From Candidatus Uhrbacteria bacterium (GTDB taxonomy: Bacteria > Patescibacteriota > Patescibacteriia > JACRJV01), in NCBI GenBank assembly GCA_016215325.1, contig JACRJV010000015.1, positions 1 through 51,518 on the forward strand: DNA of 51,518 nucleotides. Direction: 5' to 3'. This document shows, piece by piece, positions 31,001 to 38,753 of the stretch. The position numbers were made by a program, and so were the translations under genes. The notes under the pieces were generated by a model. It was not told the DNA's origin. It ran no database searches and worked only from the letters and a program-made list of their open reading frames with translations. Every line of letters begins with the position of its first letter. Within the stretch, counting starts at the first letter, position 1.

Positions 31001-31031
31001 AAAACACCCTCCGAATTTCGGAGGGTGTTTT
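31001..31031. terminator. Terminator-like hairpin downstream of pnp
   Basis: AAAACACCCTCCGAA pairs with TTCGGAGGGTGTTTT; T-rich on both strands. It serves as pnp's terminator and lies directly before the relB promoter. Same core as the copy at 30396-30423, with GTATTGACA following it in both places on the minus strand. Confidence 0.85.
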
Positions 31032-31043
31032 GTGGCTGTTTAC

Positions 31044-31132
31044 GTCATGCTGGCTTGCCGCCACCGTTGTGGCGAGTCTCGCTCGCAGGCGGGATCAGCA
31101 TCCAATCGGATCCTGGTCGGTGCCAGGATGAC
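31044..31132. repeat. GTCAT...ATGAC palindromic repeat downstream of pnp
   Basis: Starts GTCATGCTGGC, ends GCCAGGATGAC, with an inner GCGAG...CTCGC hairpin. Same class as the repeats at 2890, 16208 and 29251. Confidence 0.75.
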
Positions 31133-31138
31133 GGTCCG

Positions 31139-33355
31139 TTAGAAATTTCGTCGTGGAGGACGTGGGCCGTTGTTGAACGGTCTGGGCCCACTAGAGCGGA
31201 ATCCGCCGCCTCCGCTTTGGCGATCGGCATCTCGTTTGGCGCGATCTTCCGGCGTTTCTTCGGTCAGCGCTTTCATCGAGAGATTGATCCGACCAAGGTC
31301 ATCGATTTCTTTCACCCTCACTTTCACCATATCTCCCAGGTTCACTACGTCGGTTACTTTGTTCACGCGGTAATGGGCAAGCTCAGAAATATGCACCAAT
31401 CCTTCTTGTTTGGGCAGCACCTCCACAAACGCGCCGAAATCCATAATGCGCGTGACCTTGCCTTCGAAGATTTCGCCGGCCTCCACCTTCCGCGTGAGGT
31501 TTTTAATCCACGTGACGGCCTTTTCCACGTTGACGCTGTTGACGCCGGTTACGAAGACCGTTCCATCCTGTTCAATGTCGATCGTCACCCCTAAGGTGTC
31601 GATAATTTCGTTGATCATCTTCCCGCCGGGGCCGATGACGTCGCGGATTTTATCAACTGGAATGTGAATTGTGACCACGCGCGGCGCATACTCGGAGAGT
31701 TCGGGGCGCGGTTGCGCAAGCACTGCTTCCATCACATCGAGGATTTGCATGCGCGCGGTGAGCGCCTGCGCGAGCGTTTCATCTACCATGGTTTTGGTGA
31801 GTCCTTCGGTCTTTGTGTCCAACTGGACGGCGGTAATCCCTTTGCGCGTTCCGGTCACTTTAAAATCCATTCCCCCTTCGCCATCTTCCAGGTCTTGGAG
31901 GTCGGTAAGAATTTTGTAGCGGCCGGAGTTATCAGAAGCAAGCCCCATGGCAATCCCGGCGACCGGCGCTTTAATCGGTACTCCGGCGTCCATCAGTGCC
32001 AGGGTGGAACCGCAGGTCGATGCCATCGAGCTGGACCCATTGGAGGAGAGAACCTCGCTGACTACGCGAACCGTATACGGGAATTGCTCTTTCGGCGGCA
32101 GCACCGGCACCAATGCTTTTTCTGCCAGCATCCCATGGCCGATTTCACGCCGGCTGGTGGAGCGCATCGGGCTGGCTTCCCCCACAGAATAGGGCGGGAA
32201 GTTATAATGATGCATGTACCGTTTTTTGCCGTTGCCTTCAATGCCTTCGAGCGTTTGTTCTTCGCTGGGGGATCCTAAAGTCACCACAGATAACACTTGT
32301 GTTTCACCCCGTTCAAAAAGTCCGGAGCCATGCGTGCGCGGCAGTAGCCCGACTTCGGCATTGAGCGGCCGAATCTGGGTAAGGGCCCGGCCATCTACAC
32401 GGCGGCCTTCCTCCAAGATTGCGCGGGTGACTTCTTCTTCAATCCACCCATACACCATCGCAAGGATCGATTTGCGTTTGTCTTTCCCAACGCTGTCCGC
32501 AATGAGCTTTGCCTCAAGTTCTTTTTTGATCAGATCGATCTGATCTTTACGGCTTTTTTTGGCATCGTGTGTTTTACTGAACAGTGTTTCGGGCATGCGC
32601 TCGCGCACAAACACTTTTGCGCCTTCCACGAGCACATCTTCCAGCTCTTCTGGGGTCGGAAGGGTAATCTTTGGTTGGCCATGCGCCCCGGCGACTTCCT
32701 CGATTAACTGGATGACTTCCCGCAGATGCTTCTGTCCGAACGCAATCGCCTCTGCCACGGTGGCTTCGGGGACTTCGTTGGCGTCGGCTTCAATCATGAG
32801 CAGTCGTTCTGGCGTCCCCCCGATAACAAGATCCACGGTGCTTTTTTCCCGCGCTGCGTACGTGGGGTTGATGACCCATTCGTTATTGATCTGTCCGATC
32901 CGAATGCCCGCAATCGGCCCCTTCCATGGGAGGTTGGAAATTGCTAAGGCCGTGGTTGCAGCAATAAAGGAGGGGATATCGGGGTCATTTTCTCCGTCGA
33001 CCGAAAGGATAGTCAGCACGACTTGGACATCATTCTTAAGGCGATCGTCAAACAAGGGGCGAATGGCGCGGTCAATCATGCGGGCTGCCAGCACTGCCTC
33101 GTCGCTCGGGCGGGTTTCGCGTTTAATAAATCGCGAACCTTTAATTTTCCCGGCGGCATAGAGGCGCTCTTCGTATTCCACCATCAGGGGGAAAAAGTCG
33201 ATGCCTTCGCGCTGGGCTTTGCTCATCACCACGGTCGCAAGCACCACGGTGTCACCATAGCGGACGGTCACCGAAGCCGTGGCGTGCCAAGCGAACTTAC
33301 CGACTTCGATGGTCATGGTGCGGCCACCGATTTCAGCGCTATATTGTTGAGACAT
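31139..33355 (-). CDS. pnp: Polyribonucleotide nucleotidyltransferase
   Basis: 738 residues. PNPase degrades RNA phosphorolytically 3'-to-5' and takes part in mRNA turnover. Two RNase PH domains (starting IEVGKFAWHATASVTVRYGD and GGRALTQIRPLNAEVGLLPR-like), the helical linker, a KH domain (TIHIPVDKIRDVIGPGGKMI) and an S1 domain (FEGKVTRIMDFGAFVEVLP) are all present, with a Gly/Arg/Pro-rich C-terminal tail (GGGGFRSSGPRPFNNGPRPP). Length matches the family. The rpsO gene that is usually upstream is absent here. The start at 33355 follows MSQQYSAEIGG; TTG or GTG at 33367 is also open. Confidence 0.97.
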   Translation of the reverse strand: MSQQYSAEIGGRTMTIEVGKFAWHATASVTVRYGDTVVLATVVMSKAQREGIDFFPLMVEYEERLYAAGKIKGSRFIKRETRPSDEAVLAARMIDRAIRPLFDDRLKNDVQVVLTILSVDGENDPDIPSFIAATTALAISNLPWKGPIAGIRIGQINNEWVINPTYAAREKSTVDLVIGGTPERLLMIEADANEVPEATVAEAIAFGQKHLREVIQLIEEVAGAHGQPKITLPTPEELEDVLVEGAKVFVRERMPETLFSKTHDAKKSRKDQIDLIKKELEAKLIADSVGKDKRKSILAMVYGWIEEEVTRAILEEGRRVDGRALTQIRPLNAEVGLLPRTHGSGLFERGETQVLSVVTLGSPSEEQTLEGIEGNGKKRYMHHYNFPPYSVGEASPMRSTSRREIGHGMLAEKALVPVLPPKEQFPYTVRVVSEVLSSNGSSSMASTCGSTLALMDAGVPIKAPVAGIAMGLASDNSGRYKILTDLQDLEDGEGGMDFKVTGTRKGITAVQLDTKTEGLTKTMVDETLAQALTARMQILDVMEAVLAQPRPELSEYAPRVVTIHIPVDKIRDVIGPGGKMINEIIDTLGVTIDIEQDGTVFVTGVNSVNVEKAVTWIKNLTRKVEAGEIFEGKVTRIMDFGAFVEVLPKQEGLVHISELAHYRVNKVTDVVNLGDMVKVRVKEIDDLGRINLSMKALTEETPEDRAKRDADRQSGGGGFRSSGPRPFNNGPRPPRRNF

Positions 33356-33366
33356 AACGATACACA

Positions 33367-33476
33367 TCTTCCAGAATCAGTGCGCGTGTATCAGCCTTGT
33401 CATCGGCGTTAATCCTTAGTTAGGGATAAACGCGGATATCAACGCGGATAGACGCTGTTGCAGATACGTGGAAGAA
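33367..33476. repeat. Weak hairpin between divergent pnp and nth
   Basis: TCTTCCA (33368-33374) faces TGGAAGA (33469-33475); inner words TAATCC, GGATAAACGCGGATATCAAC and CGCGGAT are reiterated. The arms are short and imperfect. No clear promoter is seen in the 190-base gap apart from AT-rich stretches near 33480-33510. Confidence 0.4.
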
Positions 33477-33547
33477 CAATAAGGGATAAATATTGATCAG
33501 TACTATACCATAGACAGTCGCAAGAATCAAGGCTAGAATGGCTGGGT

Positions 33548-34192
33548 ATGAAAAGAGTACAATCCCGTTCCATTCGCCTTCCCAAAATTCTTTCGATCTT
33601 CAAAAAAACGTACGGTCGGGCGCATTGTATGTTGGAATACAAAACGCCATGGCAGTTGCTGGCCGCAGTCCAACTTTCAGCCCAATGCACGGACGTGATG
33701 GTCAACAAAGTAACGCCCGCGTTGTTTGCAAAATACCCCACGGCCGAGGCCACAGCCAACGCGCCGATCGAGGAGATTGAGCGGCTGATTCACTACACCG
33801 GGTTCTATCACAATAAGGCAAAGAGTTTGAAAGGTGCGGCACAGATGGTCGTGGAGAAATTTGGCGGACAGGTGCCGGCAGCCATGGACGAACTGCTAGA
33901 GCTGCCGGGGGTTGCCCGTAAAACTGCCAATGTTATTCTCGGCAATGCGTTTGGCGTGGTGGAGGGCATTGCCGTGGATACCCACGTGAGCCGCGTGAGC
34001 CAACGATTAGGCTTGACCACAAACACAAACCCTGAGAAGATTGAGAAGGATTTAATGCGGATACTTGCCAAGAAAGAATGGTTCGATTTTACCTATCGCA
34101 TCATCGATCACGGGCGAGCGGTGTGCAAGGCGCCAACGCCAAGATGTGAGATTTGTCTGTTGAACCAACTCTGTCCGTCGTCGACCGCTTAA
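33548..34192 (+). CDS. nth: Endonuclease III
   Basis: 214 residues. Excises oxidised pyrimidines and nicks the abasic site. Helix-hairpin-helix LPGVARKTANVIL with catalytic K125 and D144 in VDTHVSR, and a C-terminal 4Fe-4S cluster with Cys at 193, 200, 203 and 209 (Cx6Cx2Cx5C). Normal family length. It is divergent from pnp and followed by a repeat and an FNR-like reductase. The ATG at 33548 follows GGCTGGGT, a weak SD at best. Confidence 0.97.
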   Translation: MKRVQSRSIRLPKILSIFKKTYGRAHCMLEYKTPWQLLAAVQLSAQCTDVMVNKVTPALFAKYPTAEATANAPIEEIERLIHYTGFYHNKAKSLKGAAQMVVEKFGGQVPAAMDELLELPGVARKTANVILGNAFGVVEGIAVDTHVSRVSQRLGLTTNTNPEKIEKDLMRILAKKEWFDFTYRIIDHGRAVCKAPTPRCEICLLNQLCPSSTA

Positions 34193-34312
34193 TTAATTTT
34201 CAAGTCTCAGTTTAAAATTTTCATTGAATTTTCAATTGAAGAATTTAAAAACACTCGCCGTGATGAATTTATACAATTTAAATTTATTGGAAATTGGAAA
34301 TTGTAAATTTTT
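34190..34312. repeat. TTGAAAATT-type hairpin between nth and the FNR-like gene
   Basis: AATTAATTTTCAAGTCTC and TTTAAAATTTTCATTG on the left face GATGAATTTATAC, AATTTAAATTTATTGG and GGAAATTGTAAATTTTTG on the right. Same family as 12331 and 42326. Confidence 0.68.
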
Positions 34313-34315
34313 GGT

Positions 34316-35044
34316 ATGCCTCTCCCGCAGATCCTCCCATATAGAGTTACCCGCAACGAGTTTGTTACCGAGCACGTGATCCAACTGGAGTGCGTGTCCG
34401 CCGAAGGGGTGGAGCGCCCATCGTTTGTGGCCGGGCAGTTTATGATGCTCCACTGGAAGGACGAGCTGGGCGACCTCATCGATAAACCGCATGCCTATTC
34501 GATCGCCTCTGCGCCGCAGGAAGAAGGGTTCATTTTTTCGATTAAAATATACGGACCGTACACAACGCGCCTCTCTCAAGAACCCAAGCTCGGCAGCATC
34601 GTCCATCTTCAAGGGCCCTATGGTCTTTTTACATTACAGAAGGTTCAAAATGAGCGCGTGGTGTTATTAGCGGGTGGGGTTGGCATTGCGCCGTTCCGGT
34701 CAATGATCCTCGATGAATTAACACGAATACCAATACATTCCTTTCACATTCTCTATAGCAATAAGACCAAATCATCCTTCCCATTTAAAGAAGAGCTTGA
34801 CACGCTTTCACTTCAGCATCCCAAAAATTTGAAAGTCAGTTATACGATCACGCAGGACGGCGATCCGGATTGGACAGGACACCGCGGACGATGGACTGCT
34901 GAAAGCATCAAAAAAGAAATTGGCGATGGAGGAGAAACAACATTTTTCGTTTGTGGCCCGCCGCCATTTGTGGTAGAGATGCAGGATCAATTGGCGAAGA
35001 TGGGGGTGGAGAAGAATAAGGTGAAGGTAGAGAAATTCACGTAA
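34316..35044 (+). CDS. Ferredoxin-NADP+ reductase-like FAD/NAD(P)-binding oxidoreductase
   Basis: 242 residues. FAD-binding HAYSIASAP, phosphate loop GGVGIAPFRSM in the NAD(P) domain and VCGPPPFV near the C-terminus define the FNR superfamily. There are no 2Fe-2S cysteines, so it resembles simple flavin reductases or the FNR modules that feed multi-component oxygenases. The partner is unknown. The gene lies immediately before a CAGTGAA-type hairpin and tRNA-Leu, and just after nth. MPLPQI is the likely start. Confidence 0.9.
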   Translation: MPLPQILPYRVTRNEFVTEHVIQLECVSAEGVERPSFVAGQFMMLHWKDELGDLIDKPHAYSIASAPQEEGFIFSIKIYGPYTTRLSQEPKLGSIVHLQGPYGLFTLQKVQNERVVLLAGGVGIAPFRSMILDELTRIPIHSFHILYSNKTKSSFPFKEELDTLSLQHPKNLKVSYTITQDGDPDWTGHRGRWTAESIKKEIGDGGETTFFVCGPPPFVVEMQDQLAKMGVEKNKVKVEKFT

Positions 35045-35124
35045 TCAGTGAACAAGAAACAGTGAGCAGTGAACAGCATACAACAAACGATTTCTGTTTT
35101 CCGCTTCTTGTTTACTGTTTTCTG
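35045..35124. repeat. CAGTGAACAAGAAAC-type hairpin upstream of tRNA-Leu
   Basis: TCAGTGAACAAGAAACAGTG and AGCAGTGAACAGC on the left face CTGTTTTCCGCTTCTTG and TTTACTGTTTTCTGA on the right. A distinct word from all other junctions, but with the same overall shape. Confidence 0.7.
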
Positions 35125-35131
35125 AAACCGT

Positions 35132-35215
35132 GCCCGGGTGGTGGAACTGGTAGACACGACAGACTTAAAATCTGTTGGCCTCACGGTCATGCGGGTTCGA
35201 TTCCCGCCCCGGGCA
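35132..35215 (+). tRNA. tRNA-Leu (UAA)
   Basis: Acceptor GCCCGGG pairs with CCCGGGC; anticodon arm ACAGA-CTTAAAA-TCTGT gives anticodon UAA; variable arm TGGCCTCACGGTCA marks class II; T arm GCGGG-TTCGATT-CCCGC. Discriminator A, as expected for leucine. CCA is not encoded. Confidence 0.95.
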
Positions 35216-35226
35216 AAAACATTGAT

Positions 35227-35634
35227 ATGCCAAAGCCGGAATGGGCAAAATCACCGCCGCCGTGGGAAGGATTCCGTTGGGACTCCATGCGCGAAGCAGA
35301 ACACGCGCTGGATAATCTCGATCATCTCGCGGAGTTGATTCGCGACGGCGAAATTACCAGTAAAGATCCTTTAGTGGTCGAGCAGATGCTCACCCGTATT
35401 GCTGCTGCCCGCAAAGAAATGGAGCGATTGAATCTTGGGTTTGCGATCCCGTATCCGGAAGATGAAGAAGATGGAAACCAACTTGAGCAACTAAAAATGC
35501 TTACTGATCTGCGCACCTTTGGGAAGTTGTTAGATACCGCAATTGCCAACAGGAAACTCCATGAACTGATCCCATTACGGGATCTGCTCGCTCAAATCAA
35601 GAATTTATACGGCCGATTCCAACGCAAAGAGTAA
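35227..35634 (+). CDS. Hypothetical protein, 135 residues
   Basis: I do not recognise it. Charged, helical: MPKPEWAKSPPPWEGFRWDS at the start, then many Ala/Leu/Glu helices (AEHALDNLDHLAELIRDGEI; RIAAARKEMERLN), an acidic loop (EDEEDGNQ) and a basic end (NLYGRFQRKE). No membrane helix or cysteine. It follows tRNA-Leu by 12 bases, so it may be co-transcribed with the tRNA. The frame continues upstream through the tRNA, which I do not believe is coding. Confidence 0.7.
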   Translation: MPKPEWAKSPPPWEGFRWDSMREAEHALDNLDHLAELIRDGEITSKDPLVVEQMLTRIAAARKEMERLNLGFAIPYPEDEEDGNQLEQLKMLTDLRTFGKLLDTAIANRKLHELIPLRDLLAQIKNLYGRFQRKE

Positions 35635-35745
35635 AGTGCGATATCTACAACGTGGTAATAGATAATTGTCCCTCAAACGTAGCATATGCTATGAATGAAG
35701 GGCAATTTACTTTATCGCCGATGGATTCGAATTATTTATTTTTTC

Positions 35746-36540
35746 TTACTGTGGTTGGCGCTGTGGTTGGCGGATTTGCGCATCCAGCCGCTTGGCCTCT
35801 TTCCACGCCAGCTCAAAGATTTTCTTCATCGCATCCGCGATTTCGGCGCTTTCGATGGTGATGCCCAACTTTTCGCGCCAGGATGTAATCATCACCTTGT
35901 TGTCGTAGATATTGATCTCTGGCGAAAAGTTATACTGATCTGCCGGCACCAGCGCCGTTTCACGCAGTTCGCCCATGTCGTGGGCTGTGAGCGCGATGCT
36001 GTCCGGCGTATTGGGGAAAATTGCACGAATTGGGATTCCCTTTTTGGCGCGGCGTTTATAGTACAGGGGGAAGTAGTGGGGCAATGTCGCATGGATGTTG
36101 CCCACTTCTGCGTACGCTCTGATGGGCTCGTGTGAAGTAAGGGTATCTTCGTATACTTGCTCAAGCCCTTTCAAGCCCTCGTAGAACCGAACCTGCGGTC
36201 GGCCCCGCACGGTATACATCCCTTTGAGCTCTGGTAGGATTTTTTGGACTTCTTCTAATTGTTCGTCGGCTTCTTGCCGGCGTTTTTTTACAAACTCCAT
36301 AATGGCATCGGGCGATTCGGCCACATATTCTTGCTTCGGTTCTTTGCCGGAAATGCTCACCAGCCGTTTGGATGTTAACGAATCCAACACATCGTATCCG
36401 GTGGTGCGGTTAAGCCCTGCGCGGCGAGCAATCGTCGAAACCGTCCCCTTGCCCATCGAAAGCAGCACGATGTATACGCTGCTTTCTTTTTCGGGCAGCC
36501 CGATAGAGCCGAGGAACGCTTTGAGTTGGGAAGTGGTCAT
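35746..36540 (-). CDS. TrmB-family transcriptional regulator, second copy
   Basis: 264 residues. Winged helix-turn-helix (LPEKESSVYIVLLSMGKG; VSTIARRAGLNRTTGYDVLD), a coiled-coil linker (KKRRQEADEQLEEVQKILPE) and a C-terminal domain (VRFYEGLKGLEQVYEDTL) as in the gene at 29316. Together they suggest a regulator family that has expanded in this lineage. The C-terminal tail is Gln/Arg/Pro-rich. Its 5' leader is a hairpin of AGATAAG words, like that of ruvC. A possible -10 (TATAAT, 36635-36640) and -35 (TTGACA, 36661-36666) lie upstream but 20 bases apart. Confidence 0.9.
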   Translation of the reverse strand: MTTSQLKAFLGSIGLPEKESSVYIVLLSMGKGTVSTIARRAGLNRTTGYDVLDSLTSKRLVSISGKEPKQEYVAESPDAIMEFVKKRRQEADEQLEEVQKILPELKGMYTVRGRPQVRFYEGLKGLEQVYEDTLTSHEPIRAYAEVGNIHATLPHYFPLYYKRRAKKGIPIRAIFPNTPDSIALTAHDMGELRETALVPADQYNFSPEINIYDNKVMITSWREKLGITIESAEIADAMKKIFELAWKEAKRLDAQIRQPQRQPQ

Positions 36541-36547
36541 ACGCGCA

Positions 36548-36635
36548 CGAGCAAGATAAGCGAGATAAGTAAAGTAAGTAAATTAAGCTACGGCCGCTAC
36601 GATGCTTACCTTGCTTAATTTATTGATCTTGCTCA
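36548..36635. repeat. AGATAAG-type hairpin in the leader of the TrmB gene
   Basis: GAGCAAGATAAGCGAGATAA and GTAAATTAAGC face GATGCTTACCTTGCTTAATT and TATTGATCTTGCTC. Same words as the ruvC leader (4191-4268); both begin within a few bases of the start codon. Confidence 0.72.
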
Positions 36636-36746
36636 TTATACTACCACCAAAATCTAATTGTGTCAAATATTTTCCACAAAATTTAACAATTTATCGAATA
36701 ATATTATAAATATTGAACGAAATTGTATATATACTGACGGTAATCA

Positions 36747-36775
36747 TTGACGAAATGGTGAAACGCTGATATGAT
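36747..36775 (+). promoter_or_regulatory. Promoter of the three-gene island
   Basis: TTGACG (36747-36752) and TATGAT (36770-36775) with 17 bases between. The leader of about 70 bases ends in a GC hairpin (CTCGC-CGAC-GCGAG, 36824-36837), then AAAGGGG (36838-36844) and ACACC before the ATG at 36850. Confidence 0.75.
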
Positions 36776-36849
36776 AATAAGCTACCGAACCGGATAGTAA
36801 CTTAAAAATACGGCAATCGTAACCTCGCCGACGCGAGAAAGGGGACACC

Positions 36850-37302
36850 ATGGAAGACGAAGAGCTCAAAGGACTCTCTCCATCAGCCCGATCGTTCTAC
36901 CAGAAAAAGAAAGCAAAGCTCCGAGAAAAGGAACGACGGTTGCGGAGAAAAGTGATGGTGGTCGACCGCTATTTACAGAACATGTTGAGCGGTCTCGAGG
37001 CCGCGCTCAAACTGGCGCTCGAGGGGAAAGGAACATTCCACGGCAGTCCCGAGGCAACATACAAATTCAGGGAAGACTGGCCTGGGGACACCATCGTTGT
37101 CGACATCGAGGTCATCACTCACCATGAACCACCCGATGGCGAGGAATGGCACTGTGTAGACAGTTCTCTCGTTGACGAAGCGTTTCGCGAGTTCAACGAA
37201 CAGCATTTGGCTGTTCCCGTGAAGCGCAAGCGCATCGAGATCGAGTATCATCTCAGGGTGGATGACGAGTCCGGCTGTTCGGACGAGTATCTCTGCATAT
37301 AG
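36850..37302 (+). CDS. Hypothetical protein of the SD-rich island, 150 residues
   Basis: I do not recognise it. A highly basic N-terminal coiled-coil-like helix (SFYQKKKAKLREKERRLRRK) leads to a beta-rich acidic part (WPGDTIVVDIEVITHHEPPD), then VDEAFREFNEQHLAVPVKRK and a Cys/Asp-rich end (SGCSDEYLCI). No membrane helix. It starts after a strong SD, so it is expected to be well translated. GC content and codon choice are closer to the two genes that follow than to the core genes. It is first in a three-gene operon with a membrane protein and a small Cys-rich protein. Confidence 0.7.
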   Translation: MEDEELKGLSPSARSFYQKKKAKLREKERRLRRKVMVVDRYLQNMLSGLEAALKLALEGKGTFHGSPEATYKFREDWPGDTIVVDIEVITHHEPPDGEEWHCVDSSLVDEAFREFNEQHLAVPVKRKRIEIEYHLRVDDESGCSDEYLCI

Positions 37303-37324
37303 CACACAAAGGAGCGTGAACACC

Positions 37325-37936
37325 GTGAACGAAATATTACAATTGCTCGCTGGAGGATTCTATCTCCTCAATAAGATATTCCTGTGGCGCGCAGAGTGTT
37401 CCACTGAACTGGTTCGCTATCGACAATGGCGAATTTGGGCATGGTCCGTCTACATGGTAGGGCTTCCCCCTTGCGTCTGGTTGTTCCTGCGCAAGGACAA
37501 CTGGATCGCCGCTTCTGTGGAAGCGGCCGGCTTGCCCGCCATGGTTCTCGGTTTGATCCTTGCGCTCCGAGGTCGAGATCCTCGGCATCTTCCGCCATGG
37601 GTCACTGCTATCGATCGGGTTGCACTCTTGTGCATCCCATTCGGTTTCTGGAAGAGCATCCAGCGCCATGGCGGCCTCCATACCTTGGCTCAAGGCCTTG
37701 AGGTCGCCCTCGTGGTTGGGTTCTTGGTCGGAACATATTTACTGGCCAAGGAAATCGCACAAGGGTACCTATGGTTCGTGCTCATGCACGTGGCGTGCGG
37801 GTGGCTCATGGCGATTCAGCAACTTCCGCTCATGGTCGTGCAGCAGGTCGTCTCACTCATCTTCATCGTGGCGGCATATCGTAGAACACAACTTCGGAAA
37901 ATTCGGACAACAGCGGGAAAGGAGGTGAATGCATGA
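37325..37936 (+). CDS. Multi-pass membrane protein of the island
   Basis: 203 residues from the GTG at 37325, preceded by AAAGGAG and 11 bases. About five membrane helices. The C-terminal part (YLWFVLMHVACGWLMAIQQL; VSLIFIVAAYRRTQLRKI) vaguely resembles the last helices of PnuC-type nicotinamide riboside transporters, but I would not name it so. The middle carries a basic loop (RGRDPRHLPP). The stop overlaps the next start by ATGA. Confidence 0.7.
   Translation: MNEILQLLAGGFYLLNKIFLWRAECSTELVRYRQWRIWAWSVYMVGLPPCVWLFLRKDNWIAASVEAAGLPAMVLGLILALRGRDPRHLPPWVTAIDRVALLCIPFGFWKSIQRHGGLHTLAQGLEVALVVGFLVGTYLLAKEIAQGYLWFVLMHVACGWLMAIQQLPLMVVQQVVSLIFIVAAYRRTQLRKIRTTAGKEVNA
37919..37926 (+). promoter_or_regulatory. 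Consensus SD in the island
   Basis: AAGGAGGT, 6 bases before the ATG at 37933. This is a full-length anti-SD match, whereas core genes such as copA or fic have none. Confidence 0.85.
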
Positions 37937-38139
37937 CTCATCCAGCTGAAAAGATAACCGAGGAAGACTGCGTGCGGTCTGGTATGACTAAAAAGGAAGA
38001 GAGACTCTCCTGTAAATGTTGCGTTGGAGTGCCTCTGGAACTCCCTCACAACCGATACGAGGATGCGATCGGCTCGACCTGGATCTACTGCCAGACGTGC
38101 CATAAACTGTGTTTCTGGGAACTCGACGATCTGCCATAA
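37933..38139 (+). CDS. Small Cys-rich protein, 68 residues
   Basis: Unknown family. Cysteines form CKCC (27-30) and CQTCHKLC (53-60), which looks like a zinc-binding pair or small zinc ribbon. There are no membrane helices. It starts after a consensus SD and overlaps the membrane gene by ATGA. A terminator (38231-38263) ends the operon. Possibly a partner of the membrane protein, but no evidence shows what it does. Confidence 0.72.
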   Translation: MTHPAEKITEEDCVRSGMTKKEERLSCKCCVGVPLELPHNRYEDAIGSTWIYCQTCHKLCFWELDDLP

Positions 38140-38230
38140 GGAGGGGAGCGCGTCGATCGTCGACGAAATCGTGTGAGCTGGCACACGCATCAATTAATCC
38201 AGCATCTTTTCTTGAGCTCAAATACAAGGC

Positions 38231-38263
38231 AAAAAATCCTTCCAAAACCAGGAGGATTTTTTG
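38231..38263 (+). terminator. Intrinsic terminator after the island operon
   Basis: AAAAAATCCT (38231-38240) pairs with AGGATTTTTT near 38253-38262, with an inner CC/GG pair, followed by GTTTTTG. Ends the plus-strand island before yggT. Confidence 0.8.
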
Positions 38264-38340
38264 TTTTTGCATATCCGTGAAAGAAATTTGTTCATGCAGA
38301 GTCTTTAGTATTGTGTGATTATCCTTAACACAAATACGTT

Positions 38341-38709
38341 ATGCCACATGTGCTTGTCCATCACCACCCACTAGCGCGGCGATTGAGCGGAGTATCCGTG
38401 ATCTTGTCCGACATTGTATGGGTTGTGTTTACGCTCATCGAGAGCCTCTTGCTCATTCGCTTCATCTTCCGACTGTTGGGCGCAAATGCTGCGGCCCCAT
38501 TCACGCAATTCTTGTATTCGTTGGCCCAGCCGTTTGTGGCACCGTTCTTGGAAGTATTTCCTGCGACGCGGCTCTTTGTCGGGAGTTGGTCGGGAGTTGT
38601 TGACTGGTCGACTCTCTTGGCGATTCTTGTGTACTACGTGATCGCGTTGCTCCTGCTGCAGGTATTCTCCACAGGGGAGGACATTGCGGTGACATCGACA
38701 AAGGAATAG
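38341..38709 (+). CDS. YggT family membrane protein
   Basis: 122 residues with two membrane helices (about 22-45 and 85-107) around the YggT-type motif FRLLGANAAAPFTQFLYSLA and QPFVAPFLEVFPA. YggT proteins are small membrane proteins of unclear role, linked with osmotic or cell-division processes in some bacteria. The N-terminus is His-rich (VLVHHHPLARR). The gene is 5' of a slipin gene in the same direction, and both probably sit in one transcript. Confidence 0.9.
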   Translation: MPHVLVHHHPLARRLSGVSVILSDIVWVVFTLIESLLLIRFIFRLLGANAAAPFTQFLYSLAQPFVAPFLEVFPATRLFVGSWSGVVDWSTLLAILVYYVIALLLLQVFSTGEDIAVTSTKE

Positions 38710-38753
38710 TCCTTTGATACCATACAATTATTCGTTCTTTAAGCCTCTTGTGT

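Larger units (their letters stand above)
36541..36849. other. Gene-free stretch of about 309 bases
   Basis: Contains the AGATAAG-type hairpin (36548-36635), possible promoter elements of the TrmB gene on the minus strand (TATAAT at 36635-36640, TTGACA at 36661-36666, 20 apart), an AT-rich stretch (36640-36740), a strong plus promoter (36747-36775) and a leader hairpin with SD (36824-36844). I see no ORF or RNA gene in it. Confidence 0.6.

Noticed and set aside
35062-35226. 5' extension of the 35227 gene through tRNA-Leu
   Set aside because: The extension would translate the tRNA and the hairpin; MPKPEW just after the tRNA is a better start.
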